Origin: Bacteroidota bacterium
Lineage (GTDB): Bacteria; Bacteroidota; Bacteroidia; Flavobacteriales; Weeksellaceae
NCBI GenBank assembly: GCA_023394415.1
Contig: JAEXAR010000035.1
Coordinates: 62,001-126,000, forward strand
DNA: 64,000 nucleotides
Direction: 5' to 3'
Shown here: piece by piece, positions 8,151 to 17,335 of the stretch
Layout of the letters: every line of letters starts with the position of its first letter
How positions within the stretch are numbered: position 1 is the stretch's first letter
Notes under the pieces: generated by a model
Databases searched by the model: none
Seen by the model: only the letters and a program-made list of their open reading frames with translations
Told to the model about the DNA's origin: nothing
Translations under genes and position numbers: made by a program

Positions 8151-11100
8151 TTAGTTAATATCTTCGAATTCTTTTTTAGAACCTACGATAACGTTCTGAT
8201 AATCTTTAAGACCAGTACCTGCAGGAATTCTGTGTCCTACGATAACGTTTTCTTTAAGACCATTCAATTCGTCTACTTTTCCTGAAACCGCTGCCTCATT
8301 CAGTACTTTGGTTGTTTCCTGGAACGATGCTGCAGACATAAACGACTTGGTTTGTAGAGCTGCTCTCGTAATACCCTGAAGTACAGGCGTTGCTGTAGCA
8401 GGTAGCGCTTCTCTTACTTCAACCAATTGCTGGTCCTCACGTTTCAGTTTAGAATTTTCGTCACGAAGTTCACGTGCTGTAATCATCTGTCCTGGTTTGA
8501 ATTCTTTCGAATCACCGGCTTCTGTTACGACTTTCATTCCGAAAATACGGTTATTCTCTTCCAAGAAATCATATTTATGTTCTAGAGCACCTTCAAGGAA
8601 TTGAGTATCACCTCCATCCACGATCTCAACTTTGGTCATCATCTGTCTTACGATGATTTCGAAATGTTTATCGTCGATTTTTACCCCTTGTAAACGGTAA
8701 ACCTCCTGAATTTCATTCACCAAATATTCCTGAACCGCAGTTGGACCTTTGATTTTAAGAATATCATCCGGTGTAACAGAACCGTCAGAAAGTGGTGAAC
8801 CTGCATGAACATAGTCGTTTTCTTGTACTAAAATTTGGTTTGAAAGTTTTACCAAATAAATCTTTCTTTCGCCAGTTTTAGCCTCAACAATAAGTTCACG
8901 GTTACCTCTTTTGATTTTTCCGTAAGAAACTACACCATCAATTTCTGTAACTACCGCAGGGTTTGAAGGATTTCTCGCTTCGAACAATTCGGTAACTCTC
9001 GGAAGACCTCCGGTGATATCCCCTGCTTTTGCAGATTTTCTTGGGATCTTGATCAAGACTTTACCAGACTTGATTTTCTCACCATCGTTAACCATTAAGT
9101 GAGCTCCTACCGGTAAGTTATACGCCTTAAGTTCTTCACCTTTGGTATCAACAACTCTTAATGTAGGAACAGCTTTCTTATTTCTGGATTCAGAGATTAC
9201 TTTCTCTTCAAAACCGGTTTGTTCATCAATTTCCAATTGGAATGAAACCCCTTGGATAATATCTTCATATTCAACTTTACCGGCAGATTCTGCAATAATA
9301 ACCGCATTATAAGGATCCCATTTTGCAATAAGGTCGCCTTTTTTCACTTTGTCACCAGGTTTTACAGAAAGTGCTGAACCATAAGGTAAGTTTGCCACCA
9401 TTAATGGTGTTCTGGTTTCATTATCCGCTACCAAACGGAATTCTGTTGAACGGGAAACTACTACTTCCTGCTTTTCTCCAAATTCGTTTTCTGAAGTTAC
9501 AGTTCTTACCTCATCCATTTCCACGATACCGTCTCTACGAGCCACGATTGAAGGATTTTCGGAAACGTTACCTGCAGTACCACCTTGGTGGAAAGTTCTC
9601 AACGTCAGCTGTGTACCAGGTTCACCAATAGATTGTGCTGCAATTACACCCACAGCTTCACCCATATGGATTGGCTTGCCTGTAGCTAGGTTTCTACCAT
9701 AACATTTCGCGCAGATACCTTTTTTAGCCTCACAAGTAAGCGGTGAACGAACCTCAACAGTTTCTATTCCTGCTTCTTCAAGAGACTTAGCTAATGCTTC
9801 ATTAATAATTACATCTGCATTTACTAATAATTCATCAGTTTCTGGGTGATAAATATCGTGAAGAGAAACTCTACCCAAAATTCTTTCGGAAAGTTTTTCT
9901 ACAATTTCATCATTTTTCTTTAATGCAGAAACTTCAGTACCTCTCAATGTTCCACAGTCGTCTTCTGTGATGATAACATCCTGTGCAACGTCTACCAATC
10001 TTCTAGTCAAATAACCAGCGTCGGCAGTTTTAAGAGCGGTATCCGCAAGACCTTTACGTGCACCGTGAGTAGAAATAAAGTACTCAAGGATGGAAAGACC
10101 TTCTTTAAAGTTTGCTACAATCGGGTTTTCAATAATTTCAGCACCTGTAGATCCGGCTTTTTGTGGCTTCGCCATCAAACCTCTCATACCTGATAACTGA
10201 CGGATCTGTTCCTTAGAACCCCTCGCACCAGAATCAAGCATCATATAAACAGAGTTGAAACCGCCTTGATCGGTTTTCATTCTGCTCATAATCATTTCTG
10301 TCAATCCTGCGTTGGTGTTCGTCCAAACGTCGATTACCTGGTTGTATCTTTCAGTGTCTGTAATAAGACCCATGTTATAGTTAGCCTTAATCTCGTCTAC
10401 GTTTTCCACCGCCTGAGCAATCATTTTCTTTTTCTCTTCAGGGATTACAATATCACCCAATGAGAACGACAGACCGCCTTTGAAAGCGTTAGAATATCCT
10501 AAATCTTTCATATCATCAAGAAACTTCACCGTAGTTGGGAAGTCGGTATCAGCAAGAATTCTACCGATAACGTTTCTTAATGATTTTTTAGTTAAAAGTT
10601 CGTTTACGAAACCAACTTCCTTTGGAACGATTTGGTTGAAAAGAATTCTACCAACAGTCGTTTCTGTAAGTTTAGTTACTAATTCACCATTTTCTTTGAT
10701 TGGTAAACGACATCTAACTTTAGCATTCAATGAAACTTTTCCTTCTGCGTAAGCAATTTCTGCTTCTTCCGGAGAATAGAATGCTAAACCTTCACCTTTT
10801 ACTTGGTGATTTTCGGTTGAAGACGCTTCTTTGGTCATAAAATAAAGACCAAGAACCATGTCTTGCGAAGGAACTGTAATTGGAGAACCGTTTGCAGGGT
10901 TCAAAATGTTTTGAGAACCTAACATTAACAATTGTGCTTCCAAAATTGCCTCAGGCCCTAAAGGTAAGTGAACCGCCATTTGGTCACCGTCAAAGTCGGC
11001 GTTGAAAGCCGTAGTTACCAATGGATGTAATTGAATTGCTTTACCTTCAATCATTTTTGGCTGGAACGCTTGGATACCCAATCTGTGAAGCGTAGGTGCT

Positions 11101-12416
11101 CTGTTCAAAAGAACAGGATGTCCTTTCATCACATTTTCCAAAATATCGTAAACAACAGGTTCTTTTCTGTCGATGATACGTTTTGCAGATTTTACGGTTT
11201 TTACAATTCCTCTTTCAATTAATTTTCTGATAATGAATGGCTTGTAAAGTTCCGCCGCCATATCTTTTGGAATACCACACTCGTGAAGTTGAAGGTTTGG
11301 ACCAACAACAATTACCGAACGTGCTGAGTAGTCTACCCTTTTTCCTAATAAGTTCTGACGGAAACGACCTTGCTTTCCTTTCAATGAATCAGAAAGTGAT
11401 TTCAATGGTCTGTTTGATTCAGATTTTACAGCAGAAGACTTTCTTGTGTTATCAAAAAGTGAATCTACCGCTTCCTGAAGCATACGCTTCTCATTTCTCA
11501 AGATTACTTCCGGAGCTTTGATTTCCAAAAGTCTCTTCAAACGGTTATTTCTAATGATAACTCTTCTGTATAAATCATTTAAATCTGATGTAGCGAATCT
11601 ACCACCATCTAAAGGAACTAAAGGTCTCAATTCCGGTGGAATAACAGGAAGAACACGCATCACCATCCATTCTGGACGGTTAATCATTCTCGTGTTAGCT
11701 CCTCTTAAAGCCTCAACAACGTTAAGTCTTTTCAAGGCTTCTGTTCTTCTTTGTTTTGAACCTTCGTTGTGTGCTTTGTGTCTCAAATCGAAAGACAACG
11801 CATCCAAATCGATTCTTTTTAATAATTCTTCAACGGCTTCTGCACCCATTTTCGCAATGAATTTGTTCGGGTCAGAATCATCAAGATATTGATTTTCAAC
11901 AGGAAGGGTTTCTAGAACATCCAAATATTCTTCCTCTGTTAAGAATTCCATTTCATCAAAATCGGAACCGTCGGCTTTTTTCGCCATACCTTGCTGAATA
12001 ACAACATATCTTTCATAATAGATAATCATATCCAGTTTTTTGGAAGGCAACCCTAAAAGGTAACCGATTTTGTTCGGCAATGAACGGAAATACCAAATGT
12101 GCGCAATCGGAACCACAAGGTTGATGTGCCCAATTCTTTCTCTACGCACTTTTTTCTCGGTTACTTCCACACCACATCTATCGCACACGATTCCTTTGTA
12201 ACGGATACGCTTGTATTTTCCGCAGGCACATTCGTAATCCTTCACAGGACCGAAGATTTTTTCGCAGAAAAGACCGTCACGTTCAGGTTTGTGCGTTCTG
12301 TAGTTGATGGTTTCCGGTTTTAGAACTTCCCCTCTAGAATCCTGTAAAATAGATTCCGGTGAAGCCAAACCGATGGTGATTTTGCTAAATCTGCTTGATT
12401 TATTTTTATTTGACAT
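8151..12416 (-). CDS. rpoC: DNA-directed RNA polymerase subunit beta'
   Basis: The product has 1421 residues, the size expected in Bacteroidota. It carries the N-terminal zinc ribbon (CACGKYKR with CDRCG), the catalytic Mg-binding NADFDGDQM, the bridge-helix and trigger-loop region with GEPGTQLTLRTFHQGG, and a second zinc site (CEAKKGICAKCYGRN). It forms the catalytic core of RNA polymerase with rpoB. It follows rpoB by 99 bp on the same strand; that gap contains two heptad-repeat arrays and no terminator. The start MSNKNKSSRFSK fits the family. Confidence 0.99.
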   Translation of the reverse strand: MSNKNKSSRFSKITIGLASPESILQDSRGEVLKPETINYRTHKPERDGLFCEKIFGPVKDYECACGKYKRIRYKGIVCDRCGVEVTEKKVRRERIGHINLVVPIAHIWYFRSLPNKIGYLLGLPSKKLDMIIYYERYVVIQQGMAKKADGSDFDEMEFLTEEEYLDVLETLPVENQYLDDSDPNKFIAKMGAEAVEELLKRIDLDALSFDLRHKAHNEGSKQRRTEALKRLNVVEALRGANTRMINRPEWMVMRVLPVIPPELRPLVPLDGGRFATSDLNDLYRRVIIRNNRLKRLLEIKAPEVILRNEKRMLQEAVDSLFDNTRKSSAVKSESNRPLKSLSDSLKGKQGRFRQNLLGKRVDYSARSVIVVGPNLQLHECGIPKDMAAELYKPFIIRKLIERGIVKTVKSAKRIIDRKEPVVYDILENVMKGHPVLLNRAPTLHRLGIQAFQPKMIEGKAIQLHPLVTTAFNADFDGDQMAVHLPLGPEAILEAQLLMLGSQNILNPANGSPITVPSQDMVLGLYFMTKEASSTENHQVKGEGLAFYSPEEAEIAYAEGKVSLNAKVRCRLPIKENGELVTKLTETTVGRILFNQIVPKEVGFVNELLTKKSLRNVIGRILADTDFPTTVKFLDDMKDLGYSNAFKGGLSFSLGDIVIPEEKKKMIAQAVENVDEIKANYNMGLITDTERYNQVIDVWTNTNAGLTEMIMSRMKTDQGGFNSVYMMLDSGARGSKEQIRQLSGMRGLMAKPQKAGSTGAEIIENPIVANFKEGLSILEYFISTHGARKGLADTALKTADAGYLTRRLVDVAQDVIITEDDCGTLRGTEVSALKKNDEIVEKLSERILGRVSLHDIYHPETDELLVNADVIINEALAKSLEEAGIETVEVRSPLTCEAKKGICAKCYGRNLATGKPIHMGEAVGVIAAQSIGEPGTQLTLRTFHQGGTAGNVSENPSIVARRDGIVEMDEVRTVTSENEFGEKQEVVVSRSTEFRLVADNETRTPLMVANLPYGSALSVKPGDKVKKGDLIAKWDPYNAVIIAESAGKVEYEDIIQGVSFQLEIDEQTGFEEKVISESRNKKAVPTLRVVDTKGEELKAYNLPVGAHLMVNDGEKIKSGKVLIKIPRKSAKAGDITGGLPRVTELFEARNPSNPAVVTEIDGVVSYGKIKRGNRELIVEAKTGERKIYLVKLSNQILVQENDYVHAGSPLSDGSVTPDDILKIKGPTAVQEYLVNEIQEVYRLQGVKIDDKHFEIIVRQMMTKVEIVDGGDTQFLEGALEHKYDFLEENNRIFGMKVVTEAGDSKEFKPGQMITARELRDENSKLKREDQQLVEVREALPATATPVLQGITRAALQTKSFMSAASFQETTKVLNEAAVSGKVDELNGLKENVIVGHRIPAGTGLKDYQNVIVGSKKEFEDIN

Positions 12417-12423
12417 TTTTGAA

Positions 12424-12451
12424 ATTTTAGATTTTAGATTTTAGATTTTAG
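12424..12451. repeat. heptad array upstream of rpoC
   Basis: Four perfect tandem copies of ATTTTAG lie 8 bp upstream of the rpoC start codon, inside the rpoB-rpoC gap. Confidence 0.9.
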
Positions 12452-12490
12452 ATTAACTTTAGAACTAATTAACAATCAGATAATTAATTC

Positions 12491-12518
12491 AAAATTTATA
12501 ATTTAAAATTTAAAATTA
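12491..12518. repeat. heptad array at the rpoB stop codon
   Basis: Four near-identical heptads (AAAATTT, ATAATTT, AAAATTT, AAAATTA) run into the rpoB stop codon. Confidence 0.65.
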
Positions 12519-15500
12519 TTCTTCAAGTCTTACATCAAGTCCAAGACCTTGCAATTCGTGAAGCAATACATTGAAAGATTCAGGAATTCCAGGTTCAGGC
12601 ATTGCTTCACCTTTGGCGATGGCTTCGTAAGTCTTCGCTCTACCAATCACGTCGTCAGACTTCACTGTCAGGATCTCTCTCAAAATGTTGGATGCACCGA
12701 ATGCTTCCAGTGCCCAAACCTCCATCTCTCCGAAACGCTGACCACCGAACTGTGCTTTACCTCCAAGCGGCTGCTGTGTAATGAGTGAGTATGGACCGAT
12801 TGATCTTGCGTGCATTTTGTCATCAACCATATGCCCTAGTTTAAGCATATAAATTACCCCAACTGTTGCCGGCTGTGTAAACCTTTCCCCGGTTCCACCA
12901 TCGTACAGATAAGTGTTTCCGAATTTTGGAAGGCCTGCCTGATCAGTGTACTCCGTAATCTGCTCAAGAGACGCACCGTCGAAGATTGGTGTTGCGAACT
13001 TCATACCCAGTTTTTTACCTGCCCAACCAAGAACCGTTTCGTAAATTTGGCCGATGTTCATACGCGAAGGTACACCAAGCGGATTCAATACGATATCTAC
13101 AGGTGTTCCATCTTCCAGGAACGGCATATCTTCTTCACGAACGATACGGGAAACGATACCTTTGTTACCGTGACGTCCTGCCATTTTATCACCAACATTT
13201 AGTTTACGTTTTTTAGCAATGTAAACTTTTGCCAACTTCATAATACCTGCAGGAAGTTCATCTCCAATCGAAATTGCAAATTTCTCACGGTTTTTAACTC
13301 CGGCGATATCATTGTATTTAATTTTATAGTTGTGAATTAATTTTTTGATTAATTCATTCTTATCATTATCAACCGTCCAGTCTGCACCGCTTACGTTTAC
13401 ATAATCGTCGATAGACTGAAGCAATTTCAGGGTGAATTTCACACCTTTACCGATAATTTCTTCATTCAAGTCGTTGTTAACACCTTGAGACGTTTTACCG
13501 CTTACTAAAGAGTTCAGTTTTTCGATTAACGTATTTCTTAAATCATCAAATTTTGCTTTATAGCTGTTTTCGATTTCTTCAAGTTTAAGTTTTTCTTCTG
13601 CTCTCTTCTTTTTATCCTTGATGTTTCTAGAGAACAACTTCTTATCAATAACTACCCCTCTTAATGATGAGTCCGCTTTTAAAGAGGCATCTTTCACATC
13701 ACCGGCTTTATCACCGAAGATGGCACGAAGTAATTTTTCTTCAGGAGTTGGATCTGATTCACCTTTTGGTGTGATTTTACCAATCATAATATCACCAGGC
13801 TTCACTTCCGCACCGATACGGATCATACCGTTTTCGTCAAGGTCTTTTGTAGCCTCTTCAGACACGTTAGGGATATCAGCTGTAAGTTCTTCCATACCTA
13901 ATTTGGTATCACGAACTTCAAGTGAATATTCATCAACGTGGATGGATGTAAACCAGTCTTCGCGAACTACTTTTTCGTTGATTACAATCGCATCCTCGAA
14001 GTTGTATCCTTTCCAAGGCATGAATGCTACCGTAAGGTTTCTACCAAGTGCTAATTCTCCATCTTCAGTAGCATAACCGTCACAAAGTACTTGACCTTCA
14101 GTTACTTTATCTCCAACTCTTACGTTTGGTCTTAAAGTAATAGTGGTACTTTGGTTGGTTTTTCTGAATTTGGTAAGGTTATATGTTTTGGTTGCCGACT
14201 CGAAGCTTACAATATCTTCATCCTCGGTTCTTTCGTATTTGATAACGATTTTACCGGCATCAACATATTCTACAACACCGTTTCCTTCAGCATTAATTAA
14301 AATTCTAGAGTCTTTTGCAACCTGCTTTTCAAGACCTGTACCAACGATTGGAGCTTGTGGCTTCAATAACGGAACGGCTTGACGCATCATGTTTGATCCC
14401 ATCAAAGCACGGTTCGCATCATCGTGCTCCAAGAATGGAATTAATGATGCAGAAATACCGGAAATCTGGTTTGGTGCCACATCAATAAGGTGAACTTCGT
14501 TTGGTTCAACTACCGGATAATCACCATCCAAACGGGCAATAACTCTATCGGTAGCAATAGTACCATCATCGTTCATTTCAACGTTAGCCTGTGCAATTAC
14601 TTTATCTTCTTCATCTTCAGCATTTAAATAAAGTGGTTCTGACTTAAGATCAACTTTACCGTTTTCTGCTTTTCTGTATGGTGTTTCAATGAAACCTAAA
14701 CTATTGATTTTTGCATAGATACCTAAAGAGGAAATCAAACCGATGTTTGGTCCTTCCGGAGTTTCAATCGGACAAATTCTTCCGTAGTGCGTATGGTGAA
14801 CGTCTCGAACTTCGAAACCTGCTCTTTCTCTCGATAAACCACCAGGACCTAATGCAGACAATCTTCTCTTGTGAGTAATTTCTGAAAGTGGGTTCGTTTG
14901 GTCCATAAACTGAGAAAGCTGATTGGTACCAAAGAACGAGTTGATTACTGAAGTTAAGGTTTTAGCATTAACCAAATCAACAGGAGTGAAGATTTCGTTA
15001 TCACGTACGTTCATTCTTTCACGGATTGTTCTTGCAATTCTTGAAAGACCTACACCAAACTGTCCTGCCAACTGTTCCCCAACAGTCTTAATACGTCTGT
15101 TTGAAAGGTGATCGATATCATCAACCTCTGCTTTAGAGTTTGCCAATTCAATTAAGTGACGAACGATTGCGATAATATCGTCTTTGGTAAGAACCTCTGT
15201 AGTTTCAGGAATATTTAATCCTAATTTTTTGTTCAATCTGTAACGACCTACTTCCCCTAATGAATATCTCTGTTCAGAGAAGAATAGTTTTTCAATAATT
15301 CCTCTTGCTGTTTCCTCATCTGGCGGATCTGCGTTACGCAACTGACGGTAAATGTACTCTACAGCTTCTTTTTCAGAGTTTGTAGGGTCTTTCTGAAGGG
15401 TATTCTGAATGATGGAGAACTCGTTTGAATTTTCTTTGTGGATTAGGATGGACTTAATGCCAGCTTCCAGAATAATATCAATATGTTCTTTTTCAAGAAC

Positions 15501-16343
15501 CGTTTCTCTTTCAAGGATAATTTCATTTCTTTCGATAGAAACTACTTCCCCAGTATCTTCATCCACAAAATCTTCGAACCATGTGTTCAAAACTCTCGCA
15601 GCTAAAGTTCTTCCTTCTACCTTTTTTAAAGCTGCTTTAGAAACTTTCACTTCTTCTGCAAGATCAAAAATCTGAAGGATATCTTTATCGGATTCGTATC
15701 CGATAGCTCTTAATAATGTTGTTAAAGGTAATTTTTTCTTACGGTCGATATACGCATACATCACGTTGTTGATATCCGTGGTAAATTCCATCCAAGATCC
15801 TTTGAAAGGAATAATTCTGGAATAATACAATTTGGTACCGTTAGCGTGATACGTTTGTCCGAAAAATACACCCGGAGATCTGTGTAACTGTGTTACAATT
15901 ACACGTTCTGCACCATTGATAATGAACGAACCGGAAGGCGTCATATAAGGAACCGGTCCTAAATAAACATCTTGGATTACGGTTTGGAAATCCTCGTGTT
16001 CAGGGTCTGTACAGTACAATTTAAGCCTCGCTTTTAATGGAACAGAGTACGTTAAACCTCTTTCCACACACTCATCGATTGAGTAACGAGGAGAATCTAC
16101 CAAATAATCCAAAAATTCTAATACGAACTGGTTTCTGGAGTCGGTAATCGGGAAGTTTTCTTGGAAAGTCTTGTAAAGACCTTCGTTCACTCTTGCTTCC
16201 GGAAGGGTGTCCAGCTGGAAGAACTCTTTGAATGACTGGATCTGAATGTCCAAAAAGTCAGGAGTCTCGATTTTCCCCTTTGCTGCGGAGAAATTAATTC
16301 TTTCGTTACTCTGAGTTTTTGCGACTGCTTTAGATTTACTCAT
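12516..16343 (-). CDS. rpoB: DNA-directed RNA polymerase subunit beta
   Basis: The product has 1275 residues. Diagnostic segments are the rifampicin region SQFMDQTNPLSEITHKRR followed by LSALGPGGL, GRICPIETPEGPNIGLI, KMAGRHGNKGIVSRI and a C-terminal ALEAFGASNILREILTVKSDD. Residues matching E. coli D516, H526 and S531 are unchanged, so no common rifampicin-resistance substitution is visible; the N518-equivalent is Thr. rpoB is not directly downstream of rplL as usual: three exported-protein genes and a terminator intervene. A good promoter lies about 330 bp upstream, giving a long leader. Confidence 0.99.
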   Translation of the reverse strand: MSKSKAVAKTQSNERINFSAAKGKIETPDFLDIQIQSFKEFFQLDTLPEARVNEGLYKTFQENFPITDSRNQFVLEFLDYLVDSPRYSIDECVERGLTYSVPLKARLKLYCTDPEHEDFQTVIQDVYLGPVPYMTPSGSFIINGAERVIVTQLHRSPGVFFGQTYHANGTKLYYSRIIPFKGSWMEFTTDINNVMYAYIDRKKKLPLTTLLRAIGYESDKDILQIFDLAEEVKVSKAALKKVEGRTLAARVLNTWFEDFVDEDTGEVVSIERNEIILERETVLEKEHIDIILEAGIKSILIHKENSNEFSIIQNTLQKDPTNSEKEAVEYIYRQLRNADPPDEETARGIIEKLFFSEQRYSLGEVGRYRLNKKLGLNIPETTEVLTKDDIIAIVRHLIELANSKAEVDDIDHLSNRRIKTVGEQLAGQFGVGLSRIARTIRERMNVRDNEIFTPVDLVNAKTLTSVINSFFGTNQLSQFMDQTNPLSEITHKRRLSALGPGGLSRERAGFEVRDVHHTHYGRICPIETPEGPNIGLISSLGIYAKINSLGFIETPYRKAENGKVDLKSEPLYLNAEDEEDKVIAQANVEMNDDGTIATDRVIARLDGDYPVVEPNEVHLIDVAPNQISGISASLIPFLEHDDANRALMGSNMMRQAVPLLKPQAPIVGTGLEKQVAKDSRILINAEGNGVVEYVDAGKIVIKYERTEDEDIVSFESATKTYNLTKFRKTNQSTTITLRPNVRVGDKVTEGQVLCDGYATEDGELALGRNLTVAFMPWKGYNFEDAIVINEKVVREDWFTSIHVDEYSLEVRDTKLGMEELTADIPNVSEEATKDLDENGMIRIGAEVKPGDIMIGKITPKGESDPTPEEKLLRAIFGDKAGDVKDASLKADSSLRGVVIDKKLFSRNIKDKKKRAEEKLKLEEIENSYKAKFDDLRNTLIEKLNSLVSGKTSQGVNNDLNEEIIGKGVKFTLKLLQSIDDYVNVSGADWTVDNDKNELIKKLIHNYKIKYNDIAGVKNREKFAISIGDELPAGIMKLAKVYIAKKRKLNVGDKMAGRHGNKGIVSRIVREEDMPFLEDGTPVDIVLNPLGVPSRMNIGQIYETVLGWAGKKLGMKFATPIFDGASLEQITEYTDQAGLPKFGNTYLYDGGTGERFTQPATVGVIYMLKLGHMVDDKMHARSIGPYSLITQQPLGGKAQFGGQRFGEMEVWALEAFGASNILREILTVKSDDVIGRAKTYEAIAKGEAMPEPGIPESFNVLLHELQGLGLDVRLEE

Positions 16344-16399
16344 AAAAATTTGTAAAGAATGGGGGTTAAAAAATATTTTGGTTAAAAAATATCAGAAAA

Positions 16400-16434
16400 G
16401 CTGGAAGTTGGAAGTCCGAAGCTGGAAGATAAGA
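16400..16434. repeat. heptad array in the rpoB leader
   Basis: Heptads GCTGGAA, GTTGGAA, GTCCGAA, GCTGGAA, GATAAGA follow each other without gaps in the 5' leader of rpoB, about 60-90 bp before the start codon. Base composition is more GC-rich than the surrounding leader. Confidence 0.75.
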
Positions 16435-16596
16435 CTGTTGATTTTTGGCGCTATCAGTAAGTCGTGGTTCTTTTTACTTGGCTTTTGGCTCATTCACCTT
16501 TCTAACTGCAACGCCGGTATATCTTTTCACGGAGTAGTGCAAAATATTTTTTTGATTCTCTTTCGGCAATAATTGATGCAAATCCCTAAAACACAA

Positions 16597-16623
16597 AACC
16601 CCTTCCGATCAATCGAAAGAGTT
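16597..16623 (-). promoter_or_regulatory. attenuator-like hairpin in the rpoB leader
   Basis: On the minus strand AACTCTTTCGAT pairs with ATCGGAAGGGGTT (with G-U pairs and one bulge), followed by TTTTGTGTTTT. It sits between the rpoB promoter and the start codon, where a conditional terminator would lie. Function is inferred from shape only. Confidence 0.35.
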
Positions 16624-16675
16624 GATTATTAATATTTTACTGATTTACAAACAATTATTAGCGCCAAAACGAGTG

Positions 16676-16706
16676 CAAATTTAGGAAAATTAATTCGCTT
16701 TCACAA
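16676..16706 (-). promoter_or_regulatory. probable rpoB promoter
   Basis: The minus strand shows CTTG, 20 bp, then TAAATTTG (16676-16683), matching the Bacteroidota -33/-7 consensus. It lies directly downstream of the terminator at 16709-16734. This gives a leader of about 330 nt (16344-16675), which otherwise holds only the hairpin at 16597-16623 and a heptad array. Confidence 0.65.
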
Positions 16707-16708
16707 GT

Positions 16709-16734
16709 AAAAAAACCATCTCCGGAGAGATGGT
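16709..16734 (-). terminator. terminator of the exported-protein block upstream of rpoB
   Basis: ACCATCTC (16715-16722) pairs with GAGATGGT (16727-16734) across a 4-nt loop; on the minus strand seven T follow. It ends the three-gene block before the rpoB promoter. Confidence 0.9.
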
Positions 16735-16775
16735 CTGTTATAAAGTTTTGTTAAAATTAATTTGAACTCCGTCGC

Positions 16776-17318
16776 TTACGGCTTCCAGAAACTCCAGACT
16801 TTACCGTTGAAAACAGCGAGCTGTTTAGAAGTGGTGTCATAAGCCATCATACCAGGAGCAGGATTGATTATGGTAAGATGTGGTGAAGCTACTTTTGGCA
16901 AAACCATCGCTTTATTAGTATCTTCAAGAACTAAAATTCCTGGAGTAGAAGTAGGAGTTCCTATGCTTACTTTAGCGGTGTTTAAATCATTTAAACTGTT
17001 TTGTAGCGTAAGACCATCTACATTAGTTATTGGATCTACGGTAGTACCAGTAGCATCTACAGATAAATCTTTCCAGCCAGAAGCGTATTTTACATATACT
17101 TTTTTATCAGAAGTATTGTAAACCAAAGTTCCGTTTACTGCATCAGTAACAGCAGAAGTATTGGTAACCCATGGTAAAATGATACCTCTAGCATTGTCTG
17201 CGCCATCATAAAATTCTAATGATACTGCCGGGGAAGAAATTGAAGTTTTTCCTATGGCTACTTGAGCAGAAAGCGTAGTAGCAAATAATAAGGATAAGGT
17301 TGCAACTATATTTTTCAT
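16776..17318 (-). CDS. exported protein of unknown function with paired YxTxxK...W motifs
   Basis: The product has 180 residues with signal peptide MKNIVATLSLLFATTLSAQ. The mature part contains two copies of a motif: GTLVYNTSDKKVYVKYASGW and GMMAYDTTSKQLAVFNGKVW, each a glycine turn, a Tyr-Asn/Asp strand, then Lys and a closing Trp. The same motif ends the neighbouring 818-residue protein (GMMVYNITQDCLQINIDG then GW). I know such motifs only from uncharacterised Bacteroidota surface or exported proteins. No T9SS tail or lipobox is visible. It starts 17 bp after the stop of the 17336-19792 gene and is followed by a terminator, so it closes that operon. Confidence 0.7.
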   Translation of the reverse strand: MKNIVATLSLLFATTLSAQVAIGKTSISSPAVSLEFYDGADNARGIILPWVTNTSAVTDAVNGTLVYNTSDKKVYVKYASGWKDLSVDATGTTVDPITNVDGLTLQNSLNDLNTAKVSIGTPTSTPGILVLEDTNKAMVLPKVASPHLTIINPAPGMMAYDTTSKQLAVFNGKVWSFWKP

Positions 17319-17335
17319 GTTATTGTATTTTTTGA

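Noticed and set aside
11518..11892. 124-codon frame antisense to rpoC
   Set aside because: Shadow of rpoC; no homology or promoter.
13618..14076. 152-codon open frame antisense to rpoB
   Set aside because: It lies entirely within the rpoB coding sequence on the opposite strand; its composition follows from rpoB codons and no promoter is associated.
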